Part shown: positions 13,111 through 26,211 of the stretch, piece by piece
Layout: the number at the start of each line of letters is the position of its first letter
Numbering within the stretch: the first letter of the stretch is position 1
Assembly: GCA_013399305.1 (NCBI GenBank)
Contig: VXAI01000015.1
Coordinates: forward strand, 5,352,845-5,416,844
Source of the DNA: Rostratula benghalensis
Taxonomy: Eukaryota > Chordata > Aves > Charadriiformes > Rostratulidae
Direction of reading: 5' to 3'
Length of the DNA: 64,000 nt
Notes under the pieces: generated by a model
What the model was told of the DNA's origin: nothing
What the model saw: only the letters and a program-made list of their open reading frames with translations
Databases searched by the model: none
Program-made: the position numbers and the translations under genes

Positions 13111-16100
13111 TTGGCTATACTCTTTTCGCCATCCCAAATACATTTATCCTGGTAAGAGAGCTGAAAGAAAGGGCAGGAATATCCCCTCAGCCCCACAGTA
13201 CTCATTCAAAAATAACAGTCTGGGGGTAGAAGGGACATTGCCTTCTGCCCTTTTGGAAAGCATGTCGTAATTGAGGTGTATCACTAGAATGTGAGCAATA
13301 AAAATAGTAATTTGTAAAATGAAAGCAATGACAGACGTTCCTTGTAAAAACACCATGAGACATTACAGATAAAATCATGTTACATAAATAGGCTAAGCAT
13401 TAGAACTATTATCATCAACAACAGCACAGGGGACACAGCAGTTTAGCAAAGGAAGTGAAAAATAGCGAATGTGATTTAAGAGGCAGAGAGAATCTGCGCT
13501 GGCACATTGTAATTACTGAAGCTGAAACCCAGCCAGGATCCTGGTTGACTGCCTCTGGACTTGTGAAATGCAATCCAAAATCTTAAAATGGCCAAATAAT
13601 TGGGACCAGAGTTTCATGTCACTGAAAAGACACCACCATCACAACAGCCACACCAGGACAGCCATCCGGCACTGACACAGAGAGGGATTGACCACAAACA
13701 CCAGTCTCTACAATATTTGTGATTTCACACATCTACCACCAAATATTGACCTGAAGCAGATCTGCTTCACAAGGTCATTCTTCTTTCTAAGCTGGTACAG
13801 CTGCAGGTTTCCTTCCACTGTTCTTCACAATCAGCATCCTGTAAGCATCTAATGTCTAGGCAAAGGACATCATTCATCCATTTTATGGTTCCCAGAATGC
13901 AAAGATATCTACCCAATTTCCTAAGAAACATTAATATTAAAGTATGGCTTTCTCAGCCCAAATCATGCAAGCTGAACAAAGTTCTCCTGACGTTTTATGA
14001 CAAGGTGATTAATAATACCAAGAAGAAGAATGAAAAGATACCAGATTATAAACTATTGTTAATCTTTCAGTCATCCCAGGAATAATGAATGTAGATTTTT
14101 TTAGGAGAGCAGTACAGGTTTAAAAAGAATCATTTTAGTTTTCTTGTCAATCAAGATACTATTTATATAATAGCAGAAACAGATAATGAACTCACTTAAT
14201 CTTAAAATGAGGATGTAGCAAGTTCAAGACAAGGGTTAAAGGCACTTCTCTAAGATTTTTTTATTTTTAAGAAAAATGAACCAAACAGCCATCCTAAGCT
14301 ACAACCTCCAAAATTCTTGATGAAAACATTCCATCTTAACCATAATTTCTGATTAATGACCTTTCCTCTCTAAGCAAGAGCCACCAAGTTCAGCCTTCAA
14401 GTCACCCAAATTTAGTTGGACTTAGAAAGCCTGAGCTGACACAACCTCCTTTTCCTCAAATACTTAAGTAAACAAGTGTAAGAGTATGGTCAAGAGTATG
14501 GTTTAAGTGTATGGCCTAAGCATGCACTGGACCAAAATGCCCCAGACTTCCGTGGCATGTGTTACGGAGTCAAGGAAAAAGCAAATGCAAACTCTTCACA
14601 AGTTTTTCTAGAAACACTGTTAAGTCTTCAACCCTCACCCCAAGACAAGGGTTATGGCCTTGTTCTGCTTCTGGCTGCATGGGGGAACTCTGTGCTCTCT
14701 GACCCCTTGAGGCAGGCTGTCCTAGACGTTACCTCAATGCAATAATTAATAAATAATAACACTAAATTTGAGCTCATGCAACTCGTACAGGCTAAATGTT
14801 CCAAAGAAAAATGAATAATGCATACAGAAGAGATTCATTTGGGGGAAAAAAAACCCTAACTTCAGTTTGAAATAAAGCCCTGGTTGCCTTGGCAAAGAGG
14901 ATTTAATTGCTGTAATCACTACATCTCACATAAGGTCGCTGTTTGAGGGAGTCCACAGTACTGCTATTCATTCTGTATCTGCTCCATAGCAAATAAAGGA
15001 CTACTGGTCCCAAGAGCATCAGTGAAATACTTCTGAAAAGGTTTAAATTATTTTTAAAGGCTTATTAGCTTTGGCAAGTGAGTCAAAAGTCATCTTAGCT
15101 GAAGAGTATAGGTACTTATGCCACATTATGGACATAACAGCAGAAATGTCATAATTAAGATTGCACTATTAGTGTTACTGTGTGTCATTAAAAACAGTCC
15201 CCAAAACATGACCATTCATCCATCTGTGTCCGATCTACCCATCCACCCAAGGTTACTACTGCCCCTAACAAATTTCATAGTAATTATCAGAAATACAAAC
15301 CCAGAACACCGCGCACACACGTGCCTTCCACACAACCAAATTCAAATAGTTTTACTGGCGCAAATCCTAAGCAACTCTATGGAAGTCAATTAAATCACCC
15401 CTCTTTTCTGTGTAAGAGAGAAGTCTCTGGCCAGGCAAATTAAATTAGAGATGGGCCAGAGCCAAACTCCCAAATCCAAAACAACCCAAAACTCACAATA
15501 CGTTTGGATCCTGGTCCAGATTCTCACAGTCTGCTACTGCTTCTCTCTCACCCTCTGCCACTTCCCAGGATGGGACAAACTTTTCAGACTGTCCCCAAGC
15601 ATCGCATGGTGCATTTTATCACCATCTTCCATCAGAGATATACAAAGTGCTCATACGTGTGCTTCCTGTGGCCACTTGGCACATTGCTTGCCCAGACCCT
15701 CATTAACTTCGGCAGATGCTTAGAAAGCCCATGAACAAGGCACTGTCTATCCCACACTTCTGCTTCTCTTCCTTTCCCACTTGCTGTCTTCTAGGACTGG
15801 CAAAATGAGATGGGGACTCACTGAAAATGCATTTGAGGACTCCTTCATTAGTACCACAAAAGCTTGGGCCACACAGCAAGAAAAAAGCAACTGAGAAAGT
15901 TCACTTGACAGGAAAATTTTAAAAGGGATGTAGTGCGGAGTAGAAAGTGTATGTTGCTCCTAGTGAGGAACAAAAGCACAGCAGGATCAGAGAGACACCT
16001 GCTGGAGCCTCACCTGATGGCTCAGGATGATAAGGGTGGAAAATTTGCCCCCAAAACTACTTTGAAAATGGCCCTCCCAACATCACCCTCCTCATTGGGG

Positions 16101-17476
16101 TACCCCTGGAAATACTGCTGCTGCGACCAATTCCTCCTCTGCTGGGAATATCCACAACAGCTCTGTAGGGATCCTGAGAATATATTTTAGAGACTTTTTC
16201 CTCTTATGTAGTTGTATATAACTGTCAATACAGGACAAAGCACTGCGCCACCCAGGGCACTGCTCAGGGCAGGGGACTTTTAAGTGGCTGGCTGAAAGCT
16301 GGAGGGAGATGAGACATGAACCTGACCATGCAGGAGAATAGTCCCCTTGGACTCTGGAAGCTCAAGAAAAACTGCCACTGCTGTGCCCCTGTGCAAAGTA
16401 ACACTGGCCCCACTGCATGGGGGTCTCTGGCAGCGCTGCCAGCATGAGCATCACCCTCCTTATGCTGCCTCCCTTCCCACTTCCCATACAGCATGGAAGG
16501 GCTTGCAGTCGAATGGTGCAAGAAGTGAAATAGCTTTAACTGTAAGCACCATTTGCTGTGCCTTAGGATGGCAGACTCATTTGTCACTGTTTTCTTCTCC
16601 TGCAGCTCTTTTGATTCACCTGGGATCCAATAACTTTGTTAATATGATTTCTTTCATACCCTGGCTGAGTACAGCATCCAAGACACAAACAGCAGCTATC
16701 TGAAGCATTAAATACCTCTCACAAAACACACGTCCCTACCCTGCTTTGTCCAAAACCAGATTTTCTTAAGATTTCTTTATTGACATAAATTGCATGGGGG
16801 GCAGGAGGAGCACCCAACACAAGAAGATAGGTTGACAATTTTCTTGCAATATTCTCTCTCCTGATCAGTCCTCCCTCCACAAAGCTGTCAGCTAACCATC
16901 ACACTGCCATTCTTGTATCAGACCGTGCAAAAACTTACGGGTAAACACAAGGATGAAAGCAACTCTCTGTTACATGAGCAGGAATATGAAGAAATTGAGA
17001 TCAATGCACTCACTCAAAGTAACGCTTCATCATCTTCATGGGATAGTAATCTGGTTTTTACCGGGATAAAATGACAGCAATGCACAGCTAAAACATTTAT
17101 CTCAGGAAGAAAGTAAATTTCAAAGTATACACATTTTTATACTTTTGTTTTAATAGTATTCATTAAACACTAGAAGTAACTGCATCAAGGACCAAATCAC
17201 TGTTGTGTCTGACTTGTTTAAACAAGACCGTGATTTACTACACTGCCAGCTAATGAAGAGCAGTACAAGAAGCTGATCAATGCCATCATTGTCTGGCAGC
17301 ACAAAGCAGGGACCACTCAGCATATTGTCCAAAACAAAGACCTCCCCTGAGTTCCCTGCCAAGGACTCACTAGGACACACAGTTCACAAAAAGCCACAGT
17401 GTGTCCCTGAACTTGAAATAATCACTGAAATACAGGAACCTTTTCTGACCTGTGTTCCCAACCTGAGTACTATGTT

Positions 17477-17508
17477 AAAAAACAAAACAAAACAAAACAA
17501 CAAAAAAA
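17477..17508. repeat. (AAAAC)n microsatellite
   Basis: Four AAAAC-type units followed by an A run. It resembles the A-rich tail of a retroelement, but no body was recognised on its left. Confidence 0.85.
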
Positions 17509-19195
17509 CCCCAGAGCAGCAAACAAAAAAAAGTGGGGGCAAAGAATATGTTTATCTTGCAGCTGTCTTCCTTAAATTACCCTGTGTGACAGCATGTATT
17601 TAAACACTTTTGTCACCTGAAGGCAACTATATGTTCATTAACAGAATTATCTGAACTCAGAGCCAGGTGCTCACAGGCAAAACTCAACTCCTAATTCCAT
17701 CTTTAGCTTTCTCTCCCCATTTCATATCTGCACCAGTGTTAATCGCAGCAGGGGTAAATCATCTGTCCCTTCTTGCAAGGCAATGACTACAAACAGCAAA
17801 GCCCACAGCCAAAGAAGGATTCAGAGGATGATAGTAATGTCCTGTGCAGACTGGAGGGGCTGAACCTTTGTTAGCCCCTTAGGTGCAGCTTCTCATCCGA
17901 GAGATCACCACCCAGCACACCTTAGGGTTGCATAGAGGGGGTCCAAGCAGATGCAACAAACCAAGGGTGGCCTTTAGCAGTGGTCTCCAAAACCGTCTTG
18001 CCTCCTTTCCATGCACACTCTGCATCACAAGGATTTTAACCATGGCTCATACCCTGCTTTCAGCACAACCATGCCACATCTGCTGACAGTGCTCTACAGA
18101 GTCGTACCAGGCCCTGAAGCAAGCACTGAGTTGTGCAGGAGATGCCTGGAGTTAATTAGCAGGAGCTGTCATGTCAAAGCTTTCGGAGATGGGGATCAGC
18201 CAAGGAACAAGCTTGTAGAACCCGAACCATTTAAAAATGTAAAATCTCTTTCCATTACCATCAACAAGGCTGAGTTTGTCAAGTCATAGGGCGTATTGGC
18301 ACCTTCCAAATCCACGGGAAACGCTTTTCACATCATCTCCGTTTGCAGAGTACAGCAGTGTCTGCTAACATGCTGGCAGACAAGAGGTTGTCGGGGCTCC
18401 TATTCTAAACCTTATTTGTCACACACGTGCAAAAGGATCCGATGTGTCAAACAAGATGCACTGCCACCAGTTACACACAGCTCTGCTTACCCACATGTAG
18501 TTCAGTACTGCAGAGACGAGATGTCTGCTCACACAAACTGATGTAAAATCAACATAACTAACTCTATTTTTTTTCACTTCATGGTTCTGGATGTGAAATA
18601 CAACAAACTAATTTACATAACATTGTCACATCCTTAGCTCTCATAGATGCAGACAGGCAGATGAATGAGAGCTGTGCTACTGGCAGGACTCAAATAGAAG
18701 AAAAAGTGGGGTTTCAAGGCAAATCAAACACCTGTTCCAATGGAAAGTGGTTCCTCATTTCACTCCAGCTGTATTCAATGTCCCTACACCATAAACATGA
18801 AATATTCCTAAACTGTCAAAGTTAAAAATAAGTAGCAGTCAAAATACTCCCATTCTCACTAAAAATCACTCTGCCAAAATCCACACACAGGCTACATATT
18901 TTTAATTAATCTAGTTCTGCATTTTAGCCAACTCTTCCCCTGCAATTCTTGTGAACATCCCCCGCTCCCATGGGAGAAGTGAGTATCACTAAGCCAGCGC
19001 TGCCGAGGGCAAGGGAAGGGGCAGGCAGCAAGGACACTTGCCACAGTCACCCAAACTCAGAACCCCTGAGCCTCTCGTCAGTCTCTCATTCTCCTCAAAA
19101 ACATCTCAGTAACACCGCAGTAACAAGTGGCTGTGTTTCCAGATAAAGTGGACCTCTTTTGCAGAGCAACAGAAGTCACCATCACAAAATGTCTC

Positions 19196-19226
19196 AAAAA
19201 AAATATTTATTTTTTTTTTAAAAAAA
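19196..19226. repeat. A-run / T-run / A-run tract
   Basis: A8, then TATTTA, then T10 and A7. Self-complementary AT sequence able to fold back, with likely length variation. Confidence 0.85.
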
Positions 19227-19349
19227 GTGGTTTATCACCACGACACTGTGATCCCGTTTGGAAGTGCTTCAAAGCCAATATCCAACAACTAACAAGAGCT
19301 CCTTGCTGTTGCGTGGGGCTGCTGCTCTGCCTGGTTTATTCCTATGAAG

Positions 19350-19520
19350 AGTGATCGTGGACGGATGATTATTGTAGCAGATAGTTGACCTTTATCTAAA
19401 ATTCCATTAAAAAGCTTTATTGACTGTAGTCTTGCGGGGTCTTTCAGGATTCACTGGGTCATTTATTCACTGTCGGATATTCATCGGTTTTTAAGCTTTT
19501 AGGAATGCTCGAGCCCTAGG
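19350..19520. promoter_or_regulatory. Conserved-noncoding-element-like stretch
   Basis: A run of complex, non-repetitive sequence with retained CpG and TAAT/GATA-like sites (gtggacggatgattattg, gacctttatctaaaattcc, tcggatattcatcggt, gctcgagccctagg). It resembles the texture of deeply conserved intronic elements. No comparison was possible, so conservation is inferred only. Confidence 0.3.
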
Positions 19521-21024
19521 AAGGAGCTAATTTTTTTGTGTCCTTTTTAACTGTTTTTAAGACTGTATGAGGGGCTGCCTTCTTTTCTTCTCCCTCTCCA
19601 GTGTGGCTAGAGCAGAAAAGGTTATGTTAAAGCCCATGGAAAGGAGAGAAAGCCTAGCAGTGCGATACGACTACTTCCAGGGCAGGTTGGCTCATGCACG
19701 TGGGAGCAGCACAGCTATGCACTGCCTGCAGGTACCCCGGGAGGAACAGAGGATGCCTTTTTCACTTCAGTTAACACAGATTCAAGTTTCACTACTTCAC
19801 TCAACATCCTTCTGAAATTTACAACTCCATACCACCACACCAGGCTTTCATCAGCTGAAGCCACTTTTTTTGGGCCACGTACCTGTCTCAAATAGAAATG
19901 AGAAAACAAAAAGATTGGTTCAACCCTTTCTGAAAGAGAATTTATAGAAATGGTTTATGCAAGCTAAAAAAAAAAATTCTGGTGACAGCTCCCCCAGGCT
20001 TCACAGGAGTGTCCTGAAAGGATGTTACTCCCTGTTCAGTGACAAAAAGAAAAAAACAGTGAGAGGAAGACAGTATGTGCATCGAATGAATTGGGAGATT
20101 TGGAAAAAAAATAGTGTGGATTTGTCTTTGAGGAATAAATTATAATGCACATGCACATGGGGACTGAGTTAAGGTTACAAAGATATCTGTTTCCAGACTT
20201 TGCAATGCTTGGTATTTTATATTAATATTACATATTACTATTTCATATTTTACATTTAGTTCAATGTACATTCAGAGAAAAGAGAGAAATAACAAATTTA
20301 AACATTCATTCTGGGTTTATTAAAATCTTTGGGTAAAATCCAAAGATTCCTAAGTCGCCAATAATGCTTTAATTCTGTAATTATTTCTAAATCTGAACTA
20401 GCATTTCTGATTGATTTCAAAAGAATATTTTTTTCCTTTCTCAACATTTTCATTTCTGCTGAATTTTCATCTTAAAGTGATGCTTTGGTTAATCATTTAT
20501 TTCTCTATCCAGTAATAATCCTGCCCTGCGATCTCATTCATACTAGCTTGGTTACAAGGGATGAAGGCCACACGGAGCCTCCTCCTCACAGGCAGCCAGG
20601 CTGCATTCCCCACAGTCTATTCTCTAATTTTCTATGCATTTCCAGATCTAAAACCTTCTGTTTTCTTTCCCATGTTTGCTCTTGGCAGCTACTGGCAGGA
20701 GACATCCTCTTAATGATCTTTTTCTGGCCTTCTAGACGACTGCTCAGACTTCTACAGATCTTTCATTATTAACGCAGAAGCCTTGTAAGTCAGTTTTAAT
20801 GGCCTGTGCAATTTTTATTCCTTAGCAGGAGACATAACCTCCTCCATATGGATATATGTTTATTAATATAAATCCTTAATATCATTTTTCCTAGTGAGAA
20901 TAATCAGTAAAAGCCAATTGGCGTGTATTACACCTTGTACTGGTTCATCCAAAAATCAAAAAGTAATCTTTGCCCTGCAATATGTGGAGCATGGCAGGGA
21001 GAAGCAGATAATCCTTCTCCCTGA

Positions 21025-21290
21025 GGTTGCCTAGGCACCGAGCGACAGCGAGGTTTCATTGCACGGTCCCACCGTTCCCCTCCAGACAGAGGACCACATC
21101 CCGACCGCAGCCGCTTTCATTTCTCTAGCGTGGGATTCATTACCTGGTTTCAGACCCTTGCTATTATTCCTGGAATATCTCCAATCTCCGTTTCTATTCT
21201 GATGGAGGATAAAAGAAGGATGGGTCGCTCGTGTTAGGGACGTGTAACGAATGCTGACAAAGCCACTTTTTGTCTGCGACTCCACAAATT
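21025..21290. promoter_or_regulatory. CpG-retaining conserved-element candidate
   Basis: About 15 CpG in 265 bp (for example accgagcgacagcgagg, catcccgaccgcagccgc, gggtcgctcgtg, gggacgtgtaacgaatg), while neighbouring kilobases have very few. GC is only moderate, so this is CpG retention rather than a classical island. No protein similarity was found in the 84-codon minus frame that covers it. Retained CpG often marks unmethylated enhancers or alternative promoters; that role is inferred. Confidence 0.4.
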
Positions 21291-23845
21291 GCTATTAGCG
21301 CTCAGCCTTCATTACCAGCACATCTTCACTTACAGTTTAAATGCGGAGACTTGGTGAACGGGACAAAACTCTGCCATTTATTTATAAAGAGAGAGTCCTG
21401 GTTTCTGTCCTATAACCAAGGGGCGATTGTCCATTTATTCCATTAAATGTTTTCCTGCTCCACAAAATAACACCCATTTTTCTTTTAAATACACCCTTTG
21501 AGTCTCAAAATGGAGTTAAATATTAACATACACCACAAAAGAAACACAAGGTATCCTCAGTGCTATGGCATGAGATTTCCATTGCTTGCTTCCAGTTAAG
21601 CAAGAATTGTTTTCTCCTGCCTCTTTTATAACTACTCCATGTATAGCAGGAGACTTCTTCTGTTTAGTAAATAACACAAAAGAGGGCATTACCCCTTCTT
21701 CAGTCACGATTTCTATCTTTCCTCATTGTTTCATCTAAGTCTGTCAGTAAAGAAGGTAACAAATACTCCTGTGCAAAAACAAAAAGTGCCTCAAAATTTG
21801 TGACACTGGTGCATGTATTAGTCCTGCTGGAATTTCAAAGCTGTGCATCATTTTCCTTTTTGTTTTTAAGTAAGTAGCTTATTAAAAAGTTTAATCACGG
21901 CAGCTTCAACTATTTGCCCATTTCAACTATGGTTAAACTATGTTTAGTGGCAACCCACCTAACACAGTGAGCAAAATTCATGTTCAAAGACGATAAATTT
22001 TACAGAATAGAACAGATCAGCAAGGCCACAAATTAACCTCCAGTGTAATAAGAACGTCATCACACACATGTATAGATCATCCGTCAACAAAGCGAGCAAC
22101 CTGAGTGCCAGGCACAGCAAAAGCATTAAATGCAGGCTTAGCCTCCAAATTCTGCCTCTTGACATATCTGGGTCCTTCAGTTACACCAAGCCACACTGCT
22201 TTTCATTGCAGTATGAAAAGAAGCCAATTCCCCAGACCACAGCACAACTAGAGCTCCAATTCAATCTTAAATTCTAGGTAGTGAGTGAAAACAACCAACC
22301 AAGATTCAGCTTACGCAGAGCAAAACCAGTTTGGACTGATGAAAGTGACTGGAAGTGATAGCTGGAGCTTCAAGTACAACCTGTAGCATCGCCCTGCAAG
22401 TGGCATTACTGGAAGGACGGGGGTTTAACAAGCGAGTATCTTTCAACACAGCCCATTGCTGAATCAAGAAACTGTTTCCAGTTATTTTTAAGTTTCCAAG
22501 GTTGTTTAAGAATCCCAGATATTACCAAAATGAGGAGGAATCTGCTGTCATGTGAGAACTGAAGTCAGTTTGGCTAGTACAAAATCCAATATAACATAAA
22601 ATACTACACCACACAGCATGAAATAGTAGAGAGGTACATAAAATTGAGCGTATCTTTCTTTTGCATACTGTCAGAGCTCAAGGTCGGCACCAAATGCTGT
22701 GTTGAGAATGACTTGATTTTGATCTATTGTCTCATGTGAGCCAGACTGCAATTCACCCTGCTACACTTATAAGAGATATGATTAAAAACAATCAGTTATA
22801 TTAGGCAAAAATACATTTCCCAAAGCAAACATTCACTTCAATGTATTTTCCTCTGGCTATAACACAAGGAAAATCTATGTATATAAAAATCTCCTGGGTT
22901 TTTATGGTCATTAGCATTGAGCTGAAAAACAGGGAAAGCCTGTGAGGGAAACTGCATAAATTAGATGCAGGCGCTATAGTGATTGTATTTCCCTCAGCGT
23001 AATTCCCTGCCTACTGTGTAAACTTCAGCTGAATGATCTCTCCACGGACCCCACATATGTCACTCGAAATAATCATAGCAACAGTTGCTGATGCTCTCCA
23101 TCCTGGAGGATGGCTGAACCATCACCAGAATTCCATTTTGCCTCTTACTTTTGGCATTTAACTGAAGGTTAAATAAAAATACTTGCAGTTTCTCTGATGA
23201 AAAGCACAATGCAAGCAAAGCCAAATAAAAGACCAGACAGACTAGACTAAGTAAAGCTGACAGTGAATTTTCCAAGGAAATATTTCTGGGCACGTAAAAC
23301 ATGCTGATTTATTGTAACAGAAACATCTCCTGGAGATGAACCGATTCCGCACACTTTTCAAAGGAAATCCCCATGGAAACCTGACTGCATTCCCAGCAGC
23401 TCGGAAGCAGCGAGATGAATGCTCCGCATGCCAGCAAAGTGCCGCGAATTGACTCCTGCCTAACAGCTGGAGACATGCGAGTCGTGGGGGCTCGTGGGAG
23501 AAGTCGAGGGTCTTGGCAACAGCCAGGTTCTTGTGCCTCATCTTGGGTCTCCCCAGTTTTGGAGGCTCAGTTGCTTCTTTCTGAAACTGCAGGTTAGTTA
23601 CTGTGCTCAGCACTTCCAGAAACTATTTTGCTTTTGAAAGACTATTTCAAAACTATCTCTGCAAGTAGCTTTGGTGTTTTCCTGGCCAGCAGAAATACCA
23701 AAACTCTATCCCTGCTCTGTTTGTTACAAGGAAAATATTATTTTAGAAATTAAAATGTAAAGGAAACATCCTCATCTTAAAACTCCCTAGGAGACAACCT
23801 ATCTCTGGTGCGGCAAAGAGAACAAAAACCTGAGAATTAAGAGCT

Positions 23846-23915
23846 GATGTTGAATCCTTGCAGAGCTTTAGGCAAATTCCATAATCTCTGTGCTACAGCA
23901 ATGAGGATCAAAACA
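23846..23915 (+). mobile_element. Possible MIR-like SINE fragment
   Basis: A short stretch, 'ctttaggcaaattccataat' followed by 'ctctgtgctacagcaatgag', parallels the MIR segment that reads like CCTTGGGCAAGTCACTTAACCTCTGTGCCTCAG. It lies about 0.9 kb before the larger MIR-like copy in the same orientation, but too far away to be one insertion. Short and diverged, so only suggestive. Confidence 0.35.
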
Positions 23916-24744
23916 GAACTGCCAAAACGTGATTGCTCCATGTTGGTCCATCTATGGACAGGGGATGCTGTCCAAAACCATGTTTTTTTTCAAGAAAAAC
24001 CAGTAAAAACAGATGAAGGCCAGAATAAGTTGGGGTTATAGGAAGACCCTTCCTGACATAAACCCTTTAAAGTGTTGTTAAACCCTATGACATTTCTCAC
24101 ACATTTTCCCCCAACCCCAAGCAGATGGAAGTGCTTGGGATATTGTGGACCTTTTCTTTCCCTCTGCCTGTGCTGTGTTGGGAACCACTTGTCCTGATTC
24201 ACACAGCAATCTGTAAGTTTATTCATATGCATGTGCTATTTCACAAACGTTCAGTTATTTGAAAGTGCTGCATGAGGTTTGCTGTCTGTTTTCTCAACAT
24301 CTGTCCCCAACGTGCACTTCTGTCATGTTCTGCTCCCATCGTTCTCAGATCAAAAAGTTAGAAGTAAGGCATGAATCTGTTTGGAGGTTTGCTAACGCAG
24401 GCTGCAACTCCTTCTTTCCCAAGTGTCTCGCATTCTCACAGCATATGACACTTTCCAATTACCTTTTGGCCCTTTTATTCCCCAAGTCTGGCTCACATTT
24501 CTCTCTGAATTTGGTCTCCATGCAGCTCTGAACCCACGGTCTGACAGCTAAGGACATAACAAATATGCAGCACTAACCCTCGGGGTGGTTAGAAATGCCT
24601 GAATTCTCCTATTACAGGCAGATTCACAAGTAAAGGTCACCAGAAAGTCTCAAAACTTAAAACAAAAATGGGCCATGCAACAAGCAGTCAAAAGCTTGAG
24701 GAAGCAGGAGGGGCTGTCTTACAGAAAAACCAAAGACAACTTGC

Positions 24745-24868
24745 AAAGTTTGGATCCAAATCCCAGCTCTGCCAGAGACTCTGCCTACACAAACTGAGGC
24801 ACGTCTCCTTTTCTCACCTCTCAGCTTCCCTCTGTACAATGCAACAAAATAGTTCCTTACCACGTACG
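24745..24868 (+). mobile_element. MIR-like SINE relic
   Basis: The order of blocks matches the MIR core and 3' half: 'tccaaatcccagctctgcc' (family: TTCGAATCCCAGCTCTGCC), then 'aaactgaggcacgtctcc', then 'cacctctcagcttccctc' followed by 'tgtacaatg' (family: ACCTCTCTGTGCCTCAGTTTCCTCATCTGTAAAATG, degenerate here). MIR spread before amniotes diverged; surviving copies in birds are few and worn, as this one is. Confidence 0.55.
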
Positions 24869-25286
24869 ACCTATGCAAGATGTATCCCATGTACTTTGGA
24901 AAGATGCTACGAAAGTTGATAAAATAGAGTAAACTTCACCAAATAAATTAAAAACCTTCCTGCAAACTGTCTAGCAAAATGGATCACAGCAGTTACTCTG
25001 GCTGATTTACAGAGGCATAGTTTAAGAGGCAGAATTATGACTAGAAGCAAATAGAATTAAAAGAAAAAATAATCATACAAGCATTTATAGCTCATACTTC
25101 AAGATCAATTCCCATGTTCTAAAAAGTGTCATCCACGAGATAATTCAAGACTATTTATAGCTTTCCCCGCTTGGAGAGGAAATGTTTAAGTTCTCTCAGG
25201 AAAATACTGAATGTAACCAAAGAAATTACACCTGACATCAATTAGTCCCTATTTGTAGACTGTTTAGCATACAGCACTTTAAAAAT

Positions 25287-26211
<925 letters not shown>

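Noticed and set aside
12717..13229. 170-codon plus frame and 155-codon minus frame as genes
   Set aside because: They overlap on opposite strands in GC-rich DNA, have no recognisable domain and no splice or promoter context.
13140..13250. 'gtagaagggacattgcc' as CR1 fragment
   Set aside because: A single short resemblance with no collinear neighbouring blocks.
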